Both the position numbers and the translations under genes were made by a program. Shown here piece by piece: positions 1-7,261 of a stretch of DNA of 64,000 bases. Where the stretch lies: NCBI RefSeq assembly GCF_028747205.1, contig NZ_CP112880.1, positions 4,340,001-4,404,000 on the forward strand, in the 5' to 3' direction. The stretch's first letter is position 1. Each line of letters begins with the position of its first letter. Below the pieces are notes generated by a model that searched no databases, was not told the origin of the DNA, and worked only from the letters and a program-made list of their open reading frames with translations. This stretch comes from Streptomyces sp. CA-278952. GTDB lineage: Bacteria > Actinomycetota > Actinomycetes > Streptomycetales > Streptomycetaceae.

Positions 1-761
1 TCCGAACGGGCGACGGCCCCGGTTTCCCTCGACTGGCGCTGCCGCTGGGCGGCGGCCCGGTCCTTCGCCTCCTCCGCCGCGCGCTCGACCTTCTCCGGCG
101 TGACGAAGCGGTAACCGACGTTGCGCACGGTGCCGATCAGCGACTCGTGCTCGGGGCCGAGCTTGGCGCGCAGCCGCCGTACGTGGACGTCGACCGTCCG
201 CGTACCGCCGAAGTAGTCGTAGCCCCAGACCTCCTGGAGGAGCTGCGCACGGGTGAACACCCGGCCCGGGTGCTGGGCGAGGTACTTCAGCAGTTCGAAT
301 TCCTTGAAGGTCAGGTCCAGGACCCGGCCCTTGAGTTTCGCGCTGTACGTCGCCTCGTCGACGGAGAGATCACCGTTGCGGATCTCCATCGGGGAGTCGT
401 CGGAGGTGATCTGTCGGCGGCCCATGGCCAGCCGCAGCCGGGCCTCGACCTCGGCCGGTCCCGCCGTGTCCAGCAGGACGTCGTCGATGCCCCAGTCGGC
501 GGTGACGGCCGCGAGACCGCCCTCGGTGACGACGAGTATCAGCGGACAGCCGGGCCCCGTGGACCGCAGCAGCTGACAGAGCGAGCGGACCTGCGGAAGG
601 TCGCGCCGCCCGTCGACGAGTATCACGTCGGCGCCCGGGGTGTCCACGAGGGCCGGGCCCTCGGCGGGGGCCACCCGCACGCTGTGGAGCAGGAGCCCGA
701 GAGCGGGGAGCACCTCCGTCGACGGCTGGAGTGCGTTCGTCAGAAGCAGCAGTGAACTCAT
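1..761 (-). CDS. glnR: GlnR, orphan OmpR-type response regulator of nitrogen metabolism (3' end outside window)
   Basis: Global nitrogen regulator that in Streptomyces activates glnA, amtB and other ammonium-assimilation genes by binding DNA as a dimer. The reverse strand from ATG at 761 reads [17 protein letters not shown], which I recognise as the GlnR N-terminus. Residues 1-115 form an atypical receiver domain that keeps Asp50 (VILVDGRRD) but lacks the usual acidic pocket. Residues 125-225 form the winged-helix DNA-binding domain ([39 protein letters not shown]). About 253 codons are visible; S. coelicolor GlnR has about 267, so only a short tail is missing. It is transcribed divergently from the hydrolase at 1069. 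Confidence 0.95.
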   Translation of the reverse strand, partial: MSSLLLLTNALQPSTEVLPALGLLLHSVRVAPAEGPALVDTPGADVILVDGRRDLPQVRSLCQLLRSTGPGCPLILVVTEGGLAAVTADWGIDDVLLDTAGPAEVEARLRLAMGRRQITSDDSPMEIRNGDLSVDEATYSAKLKGRVLDLTFKEFELLKYLAQHPGRVFTRAQLLQEVWGYDYFGGTRTVDVHVRRLRAKLGPEHESLIGTVRNVGYRFVTPEKVERAAEEAKDRAAAQRQRQSRETGAVARS

Positions 762-1068
762 CGCCGGCCACCTGCCTGGTTCGGTCGATCGTGTTGCACG
801 GTTCGCTCGCCCATTACGTCGGTCCTCCTCGTTCCCTGCGAGAGGGGCACTCCCGGGTCGGACCCGGGGGAGTATGCGGCACTGCTTCGTACGTCATGCG
901 GTCATGCGGTCATGCGGTCGTGCGGTCCGCGTCATGCGGGTTTCACGGTGCGGTCCCGCGCCCTGGGACCGCTGAGCTTGTTGAAACGTCGTCGTAACAA
1001 CGCCGGTAAAGCACAAAAGGACCCGGGGGCTGCATTGCCCGGATCCTCTTCGCAGCAGAATAGCCCAC
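762..1068. other. Divergent intergenic region between glnR and the hydrolase
   Basis: No gene seen. It holds a short direct-repeat tract at about 893-942, where the octamer gtcatgcg recurs with small changes, and the GlnR-box-like array at 983-1009. Both divergent promoters must lie here. Confidence 0.6.
983..1009. promoter_or_regulatory. Possible GlnR-type operator (GAAAC-n6-GTAAC-n6-GGTAA)
   Basis: Three 5-mers spaced at 11 bp: GAAAC at 983-987, GTAAC at 994-998 and GGTAA at 1005-1009. The published GlnR box alternates gTnAc and GaAAc with 6-nt gaps, so this is a near match beside glnR itself and would fit autoregulation or control of the divergent hydrolase. The match is by eye, with no scoring. 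Confidence 0.35.
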
Positions 1069-2004
1069 ATGAGTTCCGCGCCCGAGGGTCGATTCCCGAG
1101 TTCTTCTGTTCCCTTGCTCACGCGACCTCCACGCTTCGCCACGTTGCGGACGGATGACGGCGTACCGGTCGAGGCGGTGTACGAACCGTGTACGGCGGGT
1201 GCCGGGACACCGGGGGGCGAAGCGGGCGAGGGACCTGCGGCGACCCCCGCGATCGTCGTCGCGCACGGGTTCACGGGCTCGGCCGACCGCCCCGCCGTGC
1301 GGCGCGCCGCACGGGTCTTCGCCCGGCGTGCGGGCGTGGTCACGTTCTCGTTCCGGGGCCACGGGCGGTCCGGCGGACGCTCCACGGTGGGCGACCGCGA
1401 GGTGCTGGACCTGGCCGCCGCGGTGGCCTGGGCGCGGGAGCTGGGGCACTCCCGGGTGGTGACGGTCGGGTTCTCGATGGGCGGCTCGGTGGTGCTCCGG
1501 CACGGCGCCCTGTACGCGGCGGGACCCGCGGAATCCCTGACGGGGCATACGGCCGTTCGGGTACCGGCGCGCGCGGGGCGTACGGGGAGCGCGGGGAGCG
1601 CGGGGGCGCACTCGGACGCGGTGGTCTCCGTCAGCGCTCCCGCTCGCTGGTACTACCGGGGGACGGCCCCGATGCGCCGGCTGCACTGGGTGGTCACCCG
1701 CCCCTCGGGCCGCCTCGTCGGGCGCTACGGACTCCGTACCCGCATCGCGACCGCGGACTGGGACCCCGTCCCGCTCTCCCCGGTCGCCGCGGTCCCGCTC
1801 ATCGCCCCGGCCCCGCTGCTGCTCGTGCACGGCGACCTGGACCCCTACTTCCCGCTGGACCATCCGAGGATGCTGGCCGAGGCGGCCGGGCCCGGCGGCG
1901 CGGAGCTGTGGCTGGAGCGGGGGATGGGCCACGCCGAGAACGCGGCGGACGACGCCCTGCTGGCCCGTATCGCCGACTGGGCGACGGCCGCACCGCGCGC
2001 GTGA
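1069..2004 (+). CDS. Alpha/beta hydrolase next to glnR
   Basis: Cytoplasmic serine hydrolase of the alpha/beta fold; substrate unknown. An oxyanion-hole HG occurs at about residue 66 (VVAHGFTG), the nucleophile elbow GFSMGG puts Ser136 as the likely nucleophile, HGDLDPYFP near 255 supplies the acid, and GMGHAE near 283 supplies the catalytic His. The 311-aa length suits the family. A Gly/Ala-rich insertion between residues 150 and 185 interrupts the core and looks species-variable. ATG at 1069 is the first in-frame start after the intergenic region. The gene is conserved beside glnR in Streptomyces, but I know of no evidence tying it to nitrogen control. Confidence 0.85.
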   Translation: MSSAPEGRFPSSSVPLLTRPPRFATLRTDDGVPVEAVYEPCTAGAGTPGGEAGEGPAATPAIVVAHGFTGSADRPAVRRAARVFARRAGVVTFSFRGHGRSGGRSTVGDREVLDLAAAVAWARELGHSRVVTVGFSMGGSVVLRHGALYAAGPAESLTGHTAVRVPARAGRTGSAGSAGAHSDAVVSVSAPARWYYRGTAPMRRLHWVVTRPSGRLVGRYGLRTRIATADWDPVPLSPVAAVPLIAPAPLLLVHGDLDPYFPLDHPRMLAEAAGPGGAELWLERGMGHAENAADDALLARIADWATAAPRA

Positions 2005-2063
2005 CCCATCATGGAGAGCTGACGCACGAGGCGTCCGACGAACCGACCCGAAGGAGTGGCGCC

Positions 2064-2318
2064 ATGGCAGCGGGGACGATCCGCTACTGGGCCGCGGCCA
2101 AGGCCGCGGCGGGCACCGCGGAGGAACCGTACGCGGCGGAGACCCTCGCCGAGGCGCTCGACGCGGTGCGCGAGAGGCACCCCGGCGAACTGAGCCAGGT
2201 GCTCCGGCGGTGCTCGTTCCTCATCGACGGGAACCCCGTCGGCACCCGTGGGCATGAGACCGTACGCCTTGCCGAGGGCGGCACGGTCGAGGTGCTCCCG
2301 CCGTTCGCAGGAGGGTGA
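2064..2318 (+). CDS. MoaD/ThiS family beta-grasp sulfur carrier protein
   Basis: An 84-aa ubiquitin-like sulfur carrier. It begins MAAGTIRYWAAAKAAAG, the canonical MoaD first strand, and ends VLPPFAGG, with the C-terminal diglycine that is thiocarboxylated by an E1-like enzyme. The start is ATG at 2064, preceded by a clear aaggag at 2051-2056; the open frame extends upstream but that part lacks the fold. No molybdopterin genes are adjacent, so MoaD, ThiS or another sulfur-donor role is possible. The nearby cysA sulfurtransferase could be part of the same sulfur traffic, but that is inference. Confidence 0.85.
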   Translation: MAAGTIRYWAAAKAAAGTAEEPYAAETLAEALDAVRERHPGELSQVLRRCSFLIDGNPVGTRGHETVRLAEGGTVEVLPPFAGG

Positions 2319-2328
2319 ACCGCAGGCC

Positions 2329-3780
2329 ATGAGCAGCAACGATCAGCAGTACCCGTATCCGTACGACCCCGAGCGGCAGCAGCAGCCGGCGTCGCCGCAC
2401 TGGCCCGACGGGACGGCCGGGCAGTCCGCCGCGCCCCAGGACCCGGCCGGCTTCGACCAGGGCGGGACGCAGACGTGGCAGGCGCCGACCTGGGACACGC
2501 AGTACCAGCCGACGATTCGCCCGGACGGGGAACAGCACCGGGCGGGGGATCTGGGGCAGGGGCAGGGGCCGGGACAGGGTTACGGGCAGCCGCAGCAGCC
2601 CGATCCGTACGGACAGCAGCAGCCCGGCCCGTACGCGGCGCCGGAGCCGCACCCTCCGTACGGGCAGCAGTACCAGGATCCGCAGTACCAGCACCAGCAC
2701 CAACACCAACACCAACACCAACAGCAACAGCAACAGCAGGATCCGCAGTACCAGCAGCAGTACCAGGATCCGCACCAGCAGTACCAGGATCCGCAGCAGC
2801 ACCAGCCGTACCGGCGCTCGGCGGCCTCGGCGGCCGACACCGCTTATCTGCCGCCCCAGGGGGCTTCGGGGTCCTACCCGCTGCCGCCCGAGGTCCCGGC
2901 CACGCCCGCCGCTCCCCCCGCCCCCGCCGCACCCGTGCCCGCCCCCGAGCCCATGACCGTGCGGCCGGAGGCCGGCGACACGGGGTACAGCGCGCCCACG
3001 ACGCTGGGCAACGCCCGGCTCACCGACGCCCAGCGGGCCCGCGCCGAAGGGCGCTCGCCGATCATCGCGCCGGGGATGCAGCCCGCGGTGCTCACCGCCG
3101 TGCTCGGCCTGCTGCTCGCGGGGGGCGCGGCGATCGGGCCGTACGCGCTGCTCGTTCCGGTGGTGCTCCTCCAGGCGGTGACGGCCGCCGGATGGTTCCG
3201 GCTCAACGGCATGTGGCCCGCCCGTCAGGGCATCGCGCTCGCCTTCGCCGGGGGGCTGGTCGCCGACCTCGCGCTGCTCGTCGCGGGCCGGGAGCACGGA
3301 CCCGCCGCGCTGCTGGGCACCCTGGGCGTCTGGGTGCTGCTCACCGTGGTCCTCCAGCTCCGCAGCCACGCGGGGGCCGACGAGCGGATGCACGGCCTGA
3401 TGGCCACGGTCGTCTCGGCGTCGCTCGCGGTGCTCGCGGGCGGATTCCTCGCGGCGGTCCCGGACGCGGTGACGGTGGGCGGTGCGGCCGTCGCGGCGGC
3501 CACGCTCGTCCGTGCCCTTCCGCTGCCCGGCATCGCCTCCATCGCGGTGACCCTGCTCGCGGGTGCGGGTGCGGGTGCGGGCCTCATCTTCGGCAATACG
3601 GCCGACGTCGGGGCGAAGGGCGTGCTGCTCGGCCTCGCGGTCGGCGGGTGCGTGCTCATCGGGCTGCGGGTGGCGAGCTACGACTACCCGTCCCGGTTCG
3701 TGCACATGACCGCCGGAGTGGCGCTGCCGCTGACCGTGGCGGCCCCGGCCGTCTACCTGGTCGGCCGCGCCATCCTCTGA
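2329..3780 (+). CDS. Large membrane protein with Gln/Pro-rich low-complexity N-terminus
   Basis: A 483-aa protein starting at ATG 2329, only 10 nt after the MoaD-like gene, so probably in the same operon. The first half (to about residue 250) is cytoplasmic-looking low complexity: YQDPQYQ and HQHQ repeats, Tyr/Gln/Pro-rich, then Ala/Pro-rich. The second half has six to eight hydrophobic stretches (for example VLTAVLGLLLAGGAAIG, LLGTLGVWVLLTVVLQL and GVLLGLAVGGCVLIGL), so it is an integral membrane protein. No catalytic motif is evident. Conserved in position in Streptomyces; function unknown. Confidence 0.8.
   Translation: MSSNDQQYPYPYDPERQQQPASPHWPDGTAGQSAAPQDPAGFDQGGTQTWQAPTWDTQYQPTIRPDGEQHRAGDLGQGQGPGQGYGQPQQPDPYGQQQPGPYAAPEPHPPYGQQYQDPQYQHQHQHQHQHQQQQQQQDPQYQQQYQDPHQQYQDPQQHQPYRRSAASAADTAYLPPQGASGSYPLPPEVPATPAAPPAPAAPVPAPEPMTVRPEAGDTGYSAPTTLGNARLTDAQRARAEGRSPIIAPGMQPAVLTAVLGLLLAGGAAIGPYALLVPVVLLQAVTAAGWFRLNGMWPARQGIALAFAGGLVADLALLVAGREHGPAALLGTLGVWVLLTVVLQLRSHAGADERMHGLMATVVSASLAVLAGGFLAAVPDAVTVGGAAVAAATLVRALPLPGIASIAVTLLAGAGAGAGLIFGNTADVGAKGVLLGLAVGGCVLIGLRVASYDYPSRFVHMTAGVALPLTVAAPAVYLVGRAIL
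2667..2809 (+). repeat. CAN-type trinucleotide/hexanucleotide tract inside the membrane-protein gene
   Basis: Iterated cagtaccaggatccg blocks (Q-Y-Q-D-P) flank an uninterrupted caccaa/cagcaa run encoding His/Gln. The tract length is expected to vary between strains by slippage or unequal recombination. Confidence 0.8.
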
Positions 3781-3810
3781 CCGCCCCACCGCCCCACCGC
3801 CCCACCGTCG

Positions 3811-3845
3811 CCGACGGCCCCCGGGAACCGATCCGGGGCCGTCGG
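3811..3845 (+). terminator. Rho-independent-type hairpin after the membrane-protein gene
   Basis: An 11-bp perfect inverted repeat, ccgacggcccc at 3811-3821 with ggggccgtcgg at 3835-3845, and a 13-nt loop. It has no U tract, as is usual in Streptomyces. It sits 30 nt after the stop codon at 3780. Confidence 0.7.
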
Positions 3846-3932
3846 TCGTCGATCATTCAGGGCGTCCCGCTTCTGCGGCAGTAGGCTCACGGGCGCCAGG
3901 GGGACCGATCGGCTCAGGTGGGGGAACGAGAC

Positions 3933-4622
3933 ATGCGCGCGCTGCGAATACTGCTGGTCCTGGTGGTGGTGCTCGGCGGCCTCTTCCTCGCCGTCGACCG
4001 TGCGGCTGTCTATTTCGCCGAGTCCGAGGCCGAGGACCGGGTCACGATCAGCGGGGGCGGGCCCGCCACCACGGAGATCTCGATCAAGGGCTTCCCCTTC
4101 CTCACCCAGCTCGCCGCCTCGCGGCTCGACCGGGTCGACGTCAACCTCACCGGCATGGAGACCAGCGCCGCCGGCCGTGCGATACGGGTCAGCGAGGTCC
4201 GGGCCGAGCTGCACGACGTGAAGCTCGGCTCCGGCTACCGGAGCGCCACGGCCGCCCGCGCCACCGGCACCGCGCTCGTCAGCTACGCGGACCTGACGGC
4301 GGCGGCCAGCGACGGCGTCGTCGTGGAGTACGGCGGCAACGGCAAGGCGAAGGTCACCGGCACCGTCGAGCTCCTCGGCCGGCCGATCTCGCGCAGCGTG
4401 CTGTCCACCGTGACCCGCGTCGACGGCCACACGATCAAGGTGCGCGCGGACAAGGTGCCGGGCGAGGGGCTGCCCGGCGTCGAGCGACTGGTCCGCGAGA
4501 AGACCGACTTCCAGGGCGACGTCGACGGACTGCCGAAGGGCCTGGAGCTGCGGGAGGTCAAGGTGACCGAGAAGGGCCTGGAGATCTCGGTGACCGGCTC
4601 GGAGGTCTCCCTGACAGGCTGA
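3933..4622 (+). CDS. DUF2993 / LmeA-family exported or membrane-anchored protein
   Basis: A 229-aa protein with an N-terminal signal anchor (MRALRILLVLVVVLGGLFLAV) followed by a soluble extracytoplasmic domain with the DUF2993 pattern (TTEISIKGFPFLTQLAA; LDRVDVNLTG; VSEVRAELHDVKL). In mycobacteria a DUF2993 member, LmeA, is a periplasmic phosphoinositide-binding protein needed for lipomannan elongation; whether this one acts likewise is unknown. ATG at 3933 is preferred to GTG at 3918 because it opens directly into the signal sequence. A TAGGCT hexamer at 3883-3888 may be the -10 element. Confidence 0.8.
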   Translation: MRALRILLVLVVVLGGLFLAVDRAAVYFAESEAEDRVTISGGGPATTEISIKGFPFLTQLAASRLDRVDVNLTGMETSAAGRAIRVSEVRAELHDVKLGSGYRSATAARATGTALVSYADLTAAASDGVVVEYGGNGKAKVTGTVELLGRPISRSVLSTVTRVDGHTIKVRADKVPGEGLPGVERLVREKTDFQGDVDGLPKGLELREVKVTEKGLEISVTGSEVSLTG

Positions 4623-4858
4623 CCCGGCCGCCCCGCGCTCCCCGACGGCCCCTCCCGCCCCGCTGACGGCAGGACCGATCCGGCTGACGGCACGACTGAT
4701 CCGGATAGTGAGACGCCCGCGTCCGGTCCGCAGATACGGAGCAGGCCCGGGGGTCCCCGCGCTGGATCCCGGGCCCGCCCACCCCTCCTCGGTCTCACTC
4801 CACGGACGATCGTGTCTCATCATGCGACACGACGGTGACATCTCCGTCCGTACCTCCC

Positions 4859-4864
4859 TACGAT
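4859..4864 (+). promoter_or_regulatory. -10 element of the cysA leader-peptide transcript
   Basis: TACGAT lies 13 nt before the ATG at 4872, placing the predicted transcript start at or next to that ATG, so the leader-peptide mRNA would be leaderless. Confidence 0.45.
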
Positions 4865-4871
4865 CGGACCC

Positions 4872-4952
4872 ATGAAGCGACAGGCGGATCTCACGAAGCG
4901 GCGGGCAGTAGACCTGTGCCGCGTCGCCGCCATGCTCTGTCGCACCTTCTGA
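4872..4952 (+). CDS. 26-aa cysteine-containing leader peptide upstream of cysA (putative attenuator)
   Basis: A short open frame reading MKRQADLTKRRAVDLCRVAA and then MLCRTF, with Cys at positions 16 and 23. Peptides of this family are found upstream of sulfur-assimilation genes in actinobacteria, and a cysteine-responsive translational attenuation role has been shown in mycobacteria. Here it lies 156 nt before cysA. Charged-tRNA-Cys-dependent ribosome stalling at the two Cys codons could control folding of the GC-rich spacer and expression of cysA. The regulatory role in this organism is inference; the peptide itself and its position are seen directly. Confidence 0.75.
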   Translation: MKRQADLTKRRAVDLCRVAAMLCRTF

Positions 4953-5108
4953 GCGGGGCGTTCGCATCGTCCCGTTTCTCCCCGGCCCTTCGACCGTCGT
5001 CAGGGCCGGCCCCGTGCCCCGTACGCGCCGCGTTCCGTGCCTTCGCGCCTACACCCGCACCCCGCATCTCGCACCACCCCGCCGCAGACTGCCCCGGAGG
5101 AGAACAAC

Positions 5109-5948
5109 ATGAGCCGCAGCGATGTCCTGGTAGACGCCGACTGGGTCGAGGCCCACATCGACGACCCGCAGGTCGCCATCGTCGAGGTGGACGAGGACAC
5201 CTCGGCGTACGAGAAGAACCACATCAGGAACGCGATCCGGATCGACTGGACCAAGGACCTCCAGGACCCGGTCCGCAGGGACTTCGTCGACCAGGCCGGC
5301 TTCGAGAAGCTGCTCAGCGAGAAGGGCATCGGCAACGACACCCTGGTCGTCCTCTACGGCGGCAACAACAACTGGTTCGCCTCCTACGCCTACTGGTACT
5401 TCAAGCTGTACGGCCACGAGAACGTGAAGCTCCTCGACGGCGGCCGCAAGAAGTGGGAGCTCGACTCCCGCGACCTGACCGACGCCGTCCCGACGCGCCC
5501 GGCGACGCAGTACACGGCCAAGCCGCAGGACGAGTCGATCCGCGCCTACCGCGACGACGTCGTCAAGGCCATCGGCAGCCAGAACCTGGTCGACGTGCGC
5601 TCGCCCGACGAGTTCAGCGGCAAGCTGCTCGCCCCGGCCCACCTCCCGCAGGAGCAGTCGCAGCGCCCCGGCCACGTGCCGAGCGCCCGCAACATCCCGT
5701 GGTCGAAGAACGCCAACGACGACGGCACCTTCAAGTCGGACGACGAGCTCAAGGCGCTCTACGAGAACGAGCAGGTCGACCTGGCGAAGGACACCATCGC
5801 CTACTGCCGCATCGGTGAGCGCTCCGCGCTCACCTGGTTCGTGCTCCACGAGCTGCTCGGCCAGGAGAACGTCAAGAACTACGACGGTTCCTGGACCGAG
5901 TACGGCTCCCTCGTCGGCGTGCCGATCGAGCTCGGCCCCGCCAAGTAG
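5109..5948 (+). CDS. cysA: Thiosulfate sulfurtransferase (two-domain rhodanese, CysA type)
   Basis: Transfers sulfane sulfur from thiosulfate, or a related donor, to cyanide or a thiol acceptor. The 279-aa protein has two rhodanese domains: an inactive N-terminal one (about 5-125) and a catalytic C-terminal one (about 150-275) with the active-site loop AYCRIGERSALTW, Cys233 being the persulfide carrier. It starts at ATG 5109 after a strong ggaggag at 5096-5102. It is followed after 51 nt by the DUF1416 gene, the same pairing as CysA2-SseC in M. tuberculosis. Despite the name it is not the sulfate ABC ATPase CysA. Confidence 0.93.
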   Translation: MSRSDVLVDADWVEAHIDDPQVAIVEVDEDTSAYEKNHIRNAIRIDWTKDLQDPVRRDFVDQAGFEKLLSEKGIGNDTLVVLYGGNNNWFASYAYWYFKLYGHENVKLLDGGRKKWELDSRDLTDAVPTRPATQYTAKPQDESIRAYRDDVVKAIGSQNLVDVRSPDEFSGKLLAPAHLPQEQSQRPGHVPSARNIPWSKNANDDGTFKSDDELKALYENEQVDLAKDTIAYCRIGERSALTWFVLHELLGQENVKNYDGSWTEYGSLVGVPIELGPAK

Positions 5949-5999
5949 TCCGTCCGTCCGACCGTCCGACCCGCACGACCCGACCAGAAGGACAGAACC

Positions 6000-6287
6000 A
6001 TGTGTGGAGCACAGGCCGGTGGCCCCGACGCTTCGACGATCAAGCCCGGTGAGACCACCATCCAGGGCAGCGTGACCCGCGACGGCGAGCCCGTCACCGG
6101 CTACGTGCGGCTGCTGGACTCGACCGGCGAGTTCACCGCCGAGGTCCCGACCTCGGCGACCGGACAGTTCCGGTTCTACGCCGCCGAAGGCACCTGGACG
6201 CTCCGCGCCCTGGTTCCCGGCGGCAGCGCCGACCGCACGGTCGTCGCGCAGACCGGCGGGCTCTCCGAGGTAGCCATCGCCGTCTGA
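6000..6287 (+). CDS. DUF1416 (SseC-like) protein of the sulfurtransferase operon
   Basis: A 95-aa soluble protein starting MCGAQAGGPDASTIKPGETT, with a beta-sandwich-like body (VTRDGEPVTGYVRLLDSTGEF; GQFRFYAAEGTWTLRALVPG). It matches the DUF1416 family that accompanies CysA-type sulfurtransferases throughout actinobacteria and is called SseC in mycobacteria. Cys2 near the N-terminus is notable and could be a sulfur acceptor, which is inference. The spacing to cysA and an agaagga Shine-Dalgarno sequence indicate co-translation on one mRNA. Confidence 0.88.
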   Translation: MCGAQAGGPDASTIKPGETTIQGSVTRDGEPVTGYVRLLDSTGEFTAEVPTSATGQFRFYAAEGTWTLRALVPGGSADRTVVAQTGGLSEVAIAV

Positions 6288-6364
6288 TCCGTAACGATCC
6301 GCGGCACGCCGTCTGATCCGTAACGATCCGCGGCACGCCGCTGATCCGTAACGGTCCGCGGCAC
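6279..6364 (+). repeat. Three tandem 28-29-bp direct repeats overlapping the DUF1416 stop codon
   Basis: Copies at 6279-6307, 6308-6336 and 6337-6364 share gccgtctgatccgtaacg and then atccgcggcac, with one base change and one base loss in copy 3. The first copy contains the last two codons and the TGA of the DUF1416 gene, so the array arose by duplication of the gene's 3' end. Confidence 0.85.
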
Positions 6365-6392
6365 GCCGTTCCGTACGGCGCGCAGAACGGCC

Positions 6393-6446
6393 GAAGGGCC
6401 GCACCCCAGGGGGTTGGACGCCACCTGACGCGGGGTGCGGCCCTTC
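6393..6446. terminator. Terminator hairpin after the cysA operon
   Basis: A perfect 15-bp inverted repeat, gaagggccgcacccc at 6393-6407 and ggggtgcggcccttc at 6432-6446, with a 24-nt loop. It lies 106 nt after the DUF1416 stop and just before the DUF3099 gene. Confidence 0.75.
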
Positions 6447-6506
6447 GTGCCGTCCGGGGGCTCCCGCCGGGTGGGCGGGCGGCCGGGGGAGTCCTACGCT
6501 GGAGGC

Positions 6507-6764
6507 ATGTACGCCCGACGCAGGCGGAACTACTTCCTCATGATGGGCGGATGCGTCGCGCTCTTCGTGTCCGCCTGGGCCGTGGTGCGCCTGTGGTCCA
6601 TGCCGGTCGCCGTCGGCATGTGCGTGGTCGCCATGGTGATCCCGCCCGTCGCCGCGGTGGTCGCCAACCGGCGGGGCCCGGAGGACCGTTGGTGGGACGA
6701 CCCGTCCGGCGACCCGGAGTCCGACGCGTGGTGGGACGAACTGGACGGCAGGAAGCGCCACTGA
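6507..6764 (+). CDS. DUF3099 small membrane protein
   Basis: An 85-aa protein with a basic N-terminus (MYARRRRNYFLMMGG), two hydrophobic helices (about 12-32 and 35-55), then an acidic Trp-rich tail (RWWDDPSGDPESDAWWDEL) typical of DUF3099 proteins. Function unknown. ATG 6507 is preceded by ggagg at 6501-6505 and also by TACGCT at 6495-6500, exactly 12 nt from the ATG. Either a ribosome-binding site or a leaderless promoter is used, and both cannot be from the same transcript start. Confidence 0.8.
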   Translation: MYARRRRNYFLMMGGCVALFVSAWAVVRLWSMPVAVGMCVVAMVIPPVAAVVANRRGPEDRWWDDPSGDPESDAWWDELDGRKRH

Positions 6765-6793
6765 GCCGGGGGAGCCCCCGCCCGGTCGTCCGA

Positions 6794-7156
6794 TCAGTAG
6801 ACGAGCGCCTGGGCGCCGTCCGCCATGGCCTCCTGGACGAAGACCTGCGCGCCCGCGATCCGCACGCCCTCCAGCACGTCCTTCTCGCCGATGTCGCGCC
6901 GGGCCGCGCACTGGGTGCACAGGGTGATCCGGCCGCCCGCCAGGATCGAGTCCAGCAGGTCCGGCAGCGGGGCCGCGTGCGGCAGTTCGAACTCGGCGGC
7001 CCGGCCCGGCAGGGCGAACCACGAGGACTCGCCGGTCAGCCAGAGCGAGACCTCCACACCGCTGGCGACGCCCACCGCCGCCACGGTGAAGGCCTGGGAG
7101 CAGCGCTCGGCGGCCTCGGGCCCGGCGGTCACCTTGATCACAAGCTTCTTCGGCAT
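6794..7156 (-). CDS. DsrE/DsrF-like family protein
   Basis: A 120-aa protein of the DsrE/F sulfur-relay fold, read from ATG at 7156. It begins MPKKLVIKVTAGPEAAERCS, ends VFVQEAMADGAQALVY, and has a central ITLCTQCAARRDIG segment. The two cysteines in the CTQC motif are candidate persulfide-carrying residues, which would suit a gene beside a sulfurtransferase and a MoaD-like carrier, although the substrate is unknown. It is convergent with the DUF3099 gene. A TACAGT -10 hexamer at 7169-7164 lies 13 nt before the ATG, suggesting leaderless expression. Confidence 0.85.
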   Translation of the reverse strand: MPKKLVIKVTAGPEAAERCSQAFTVAAVGVASGVEVSLWLTGESSWFALPGRAAEFELPHAAPLPDLLDSILAGGRITLCTQCAARRDIGEKDVLEGVRIAGAQVFVQEAMADGAQALVY

Positions 7157-7163
7157 ATGCCGA

Positions 7164-7169
7164 ACTGTA
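7164..7169 (-). promoter_or_regulatory. -10 element for leaderless DsrE-family gene
   Basis: TACAGT on the reverse strand, 13 nt before the ATG at 7156; no ribosome-binding sequence is present between them. Confidence 0.45.
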
Positions 7170-7261
7170 ATCGTCCAGGACACAACCTCCTTGCTGACCT
7201 GGGGGTCACTTGTGCGCGCAGGTAAGGGAACCCGCGCTTCAGGTCTCTTGGGGGGACCCTT

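Noticed and set aside
147..755. Forward-strand open frame across the glnR region
   Set aside because: It is the shadow of glnR; the reverse-strand frame gives the GlnR sequence with its winged helix.
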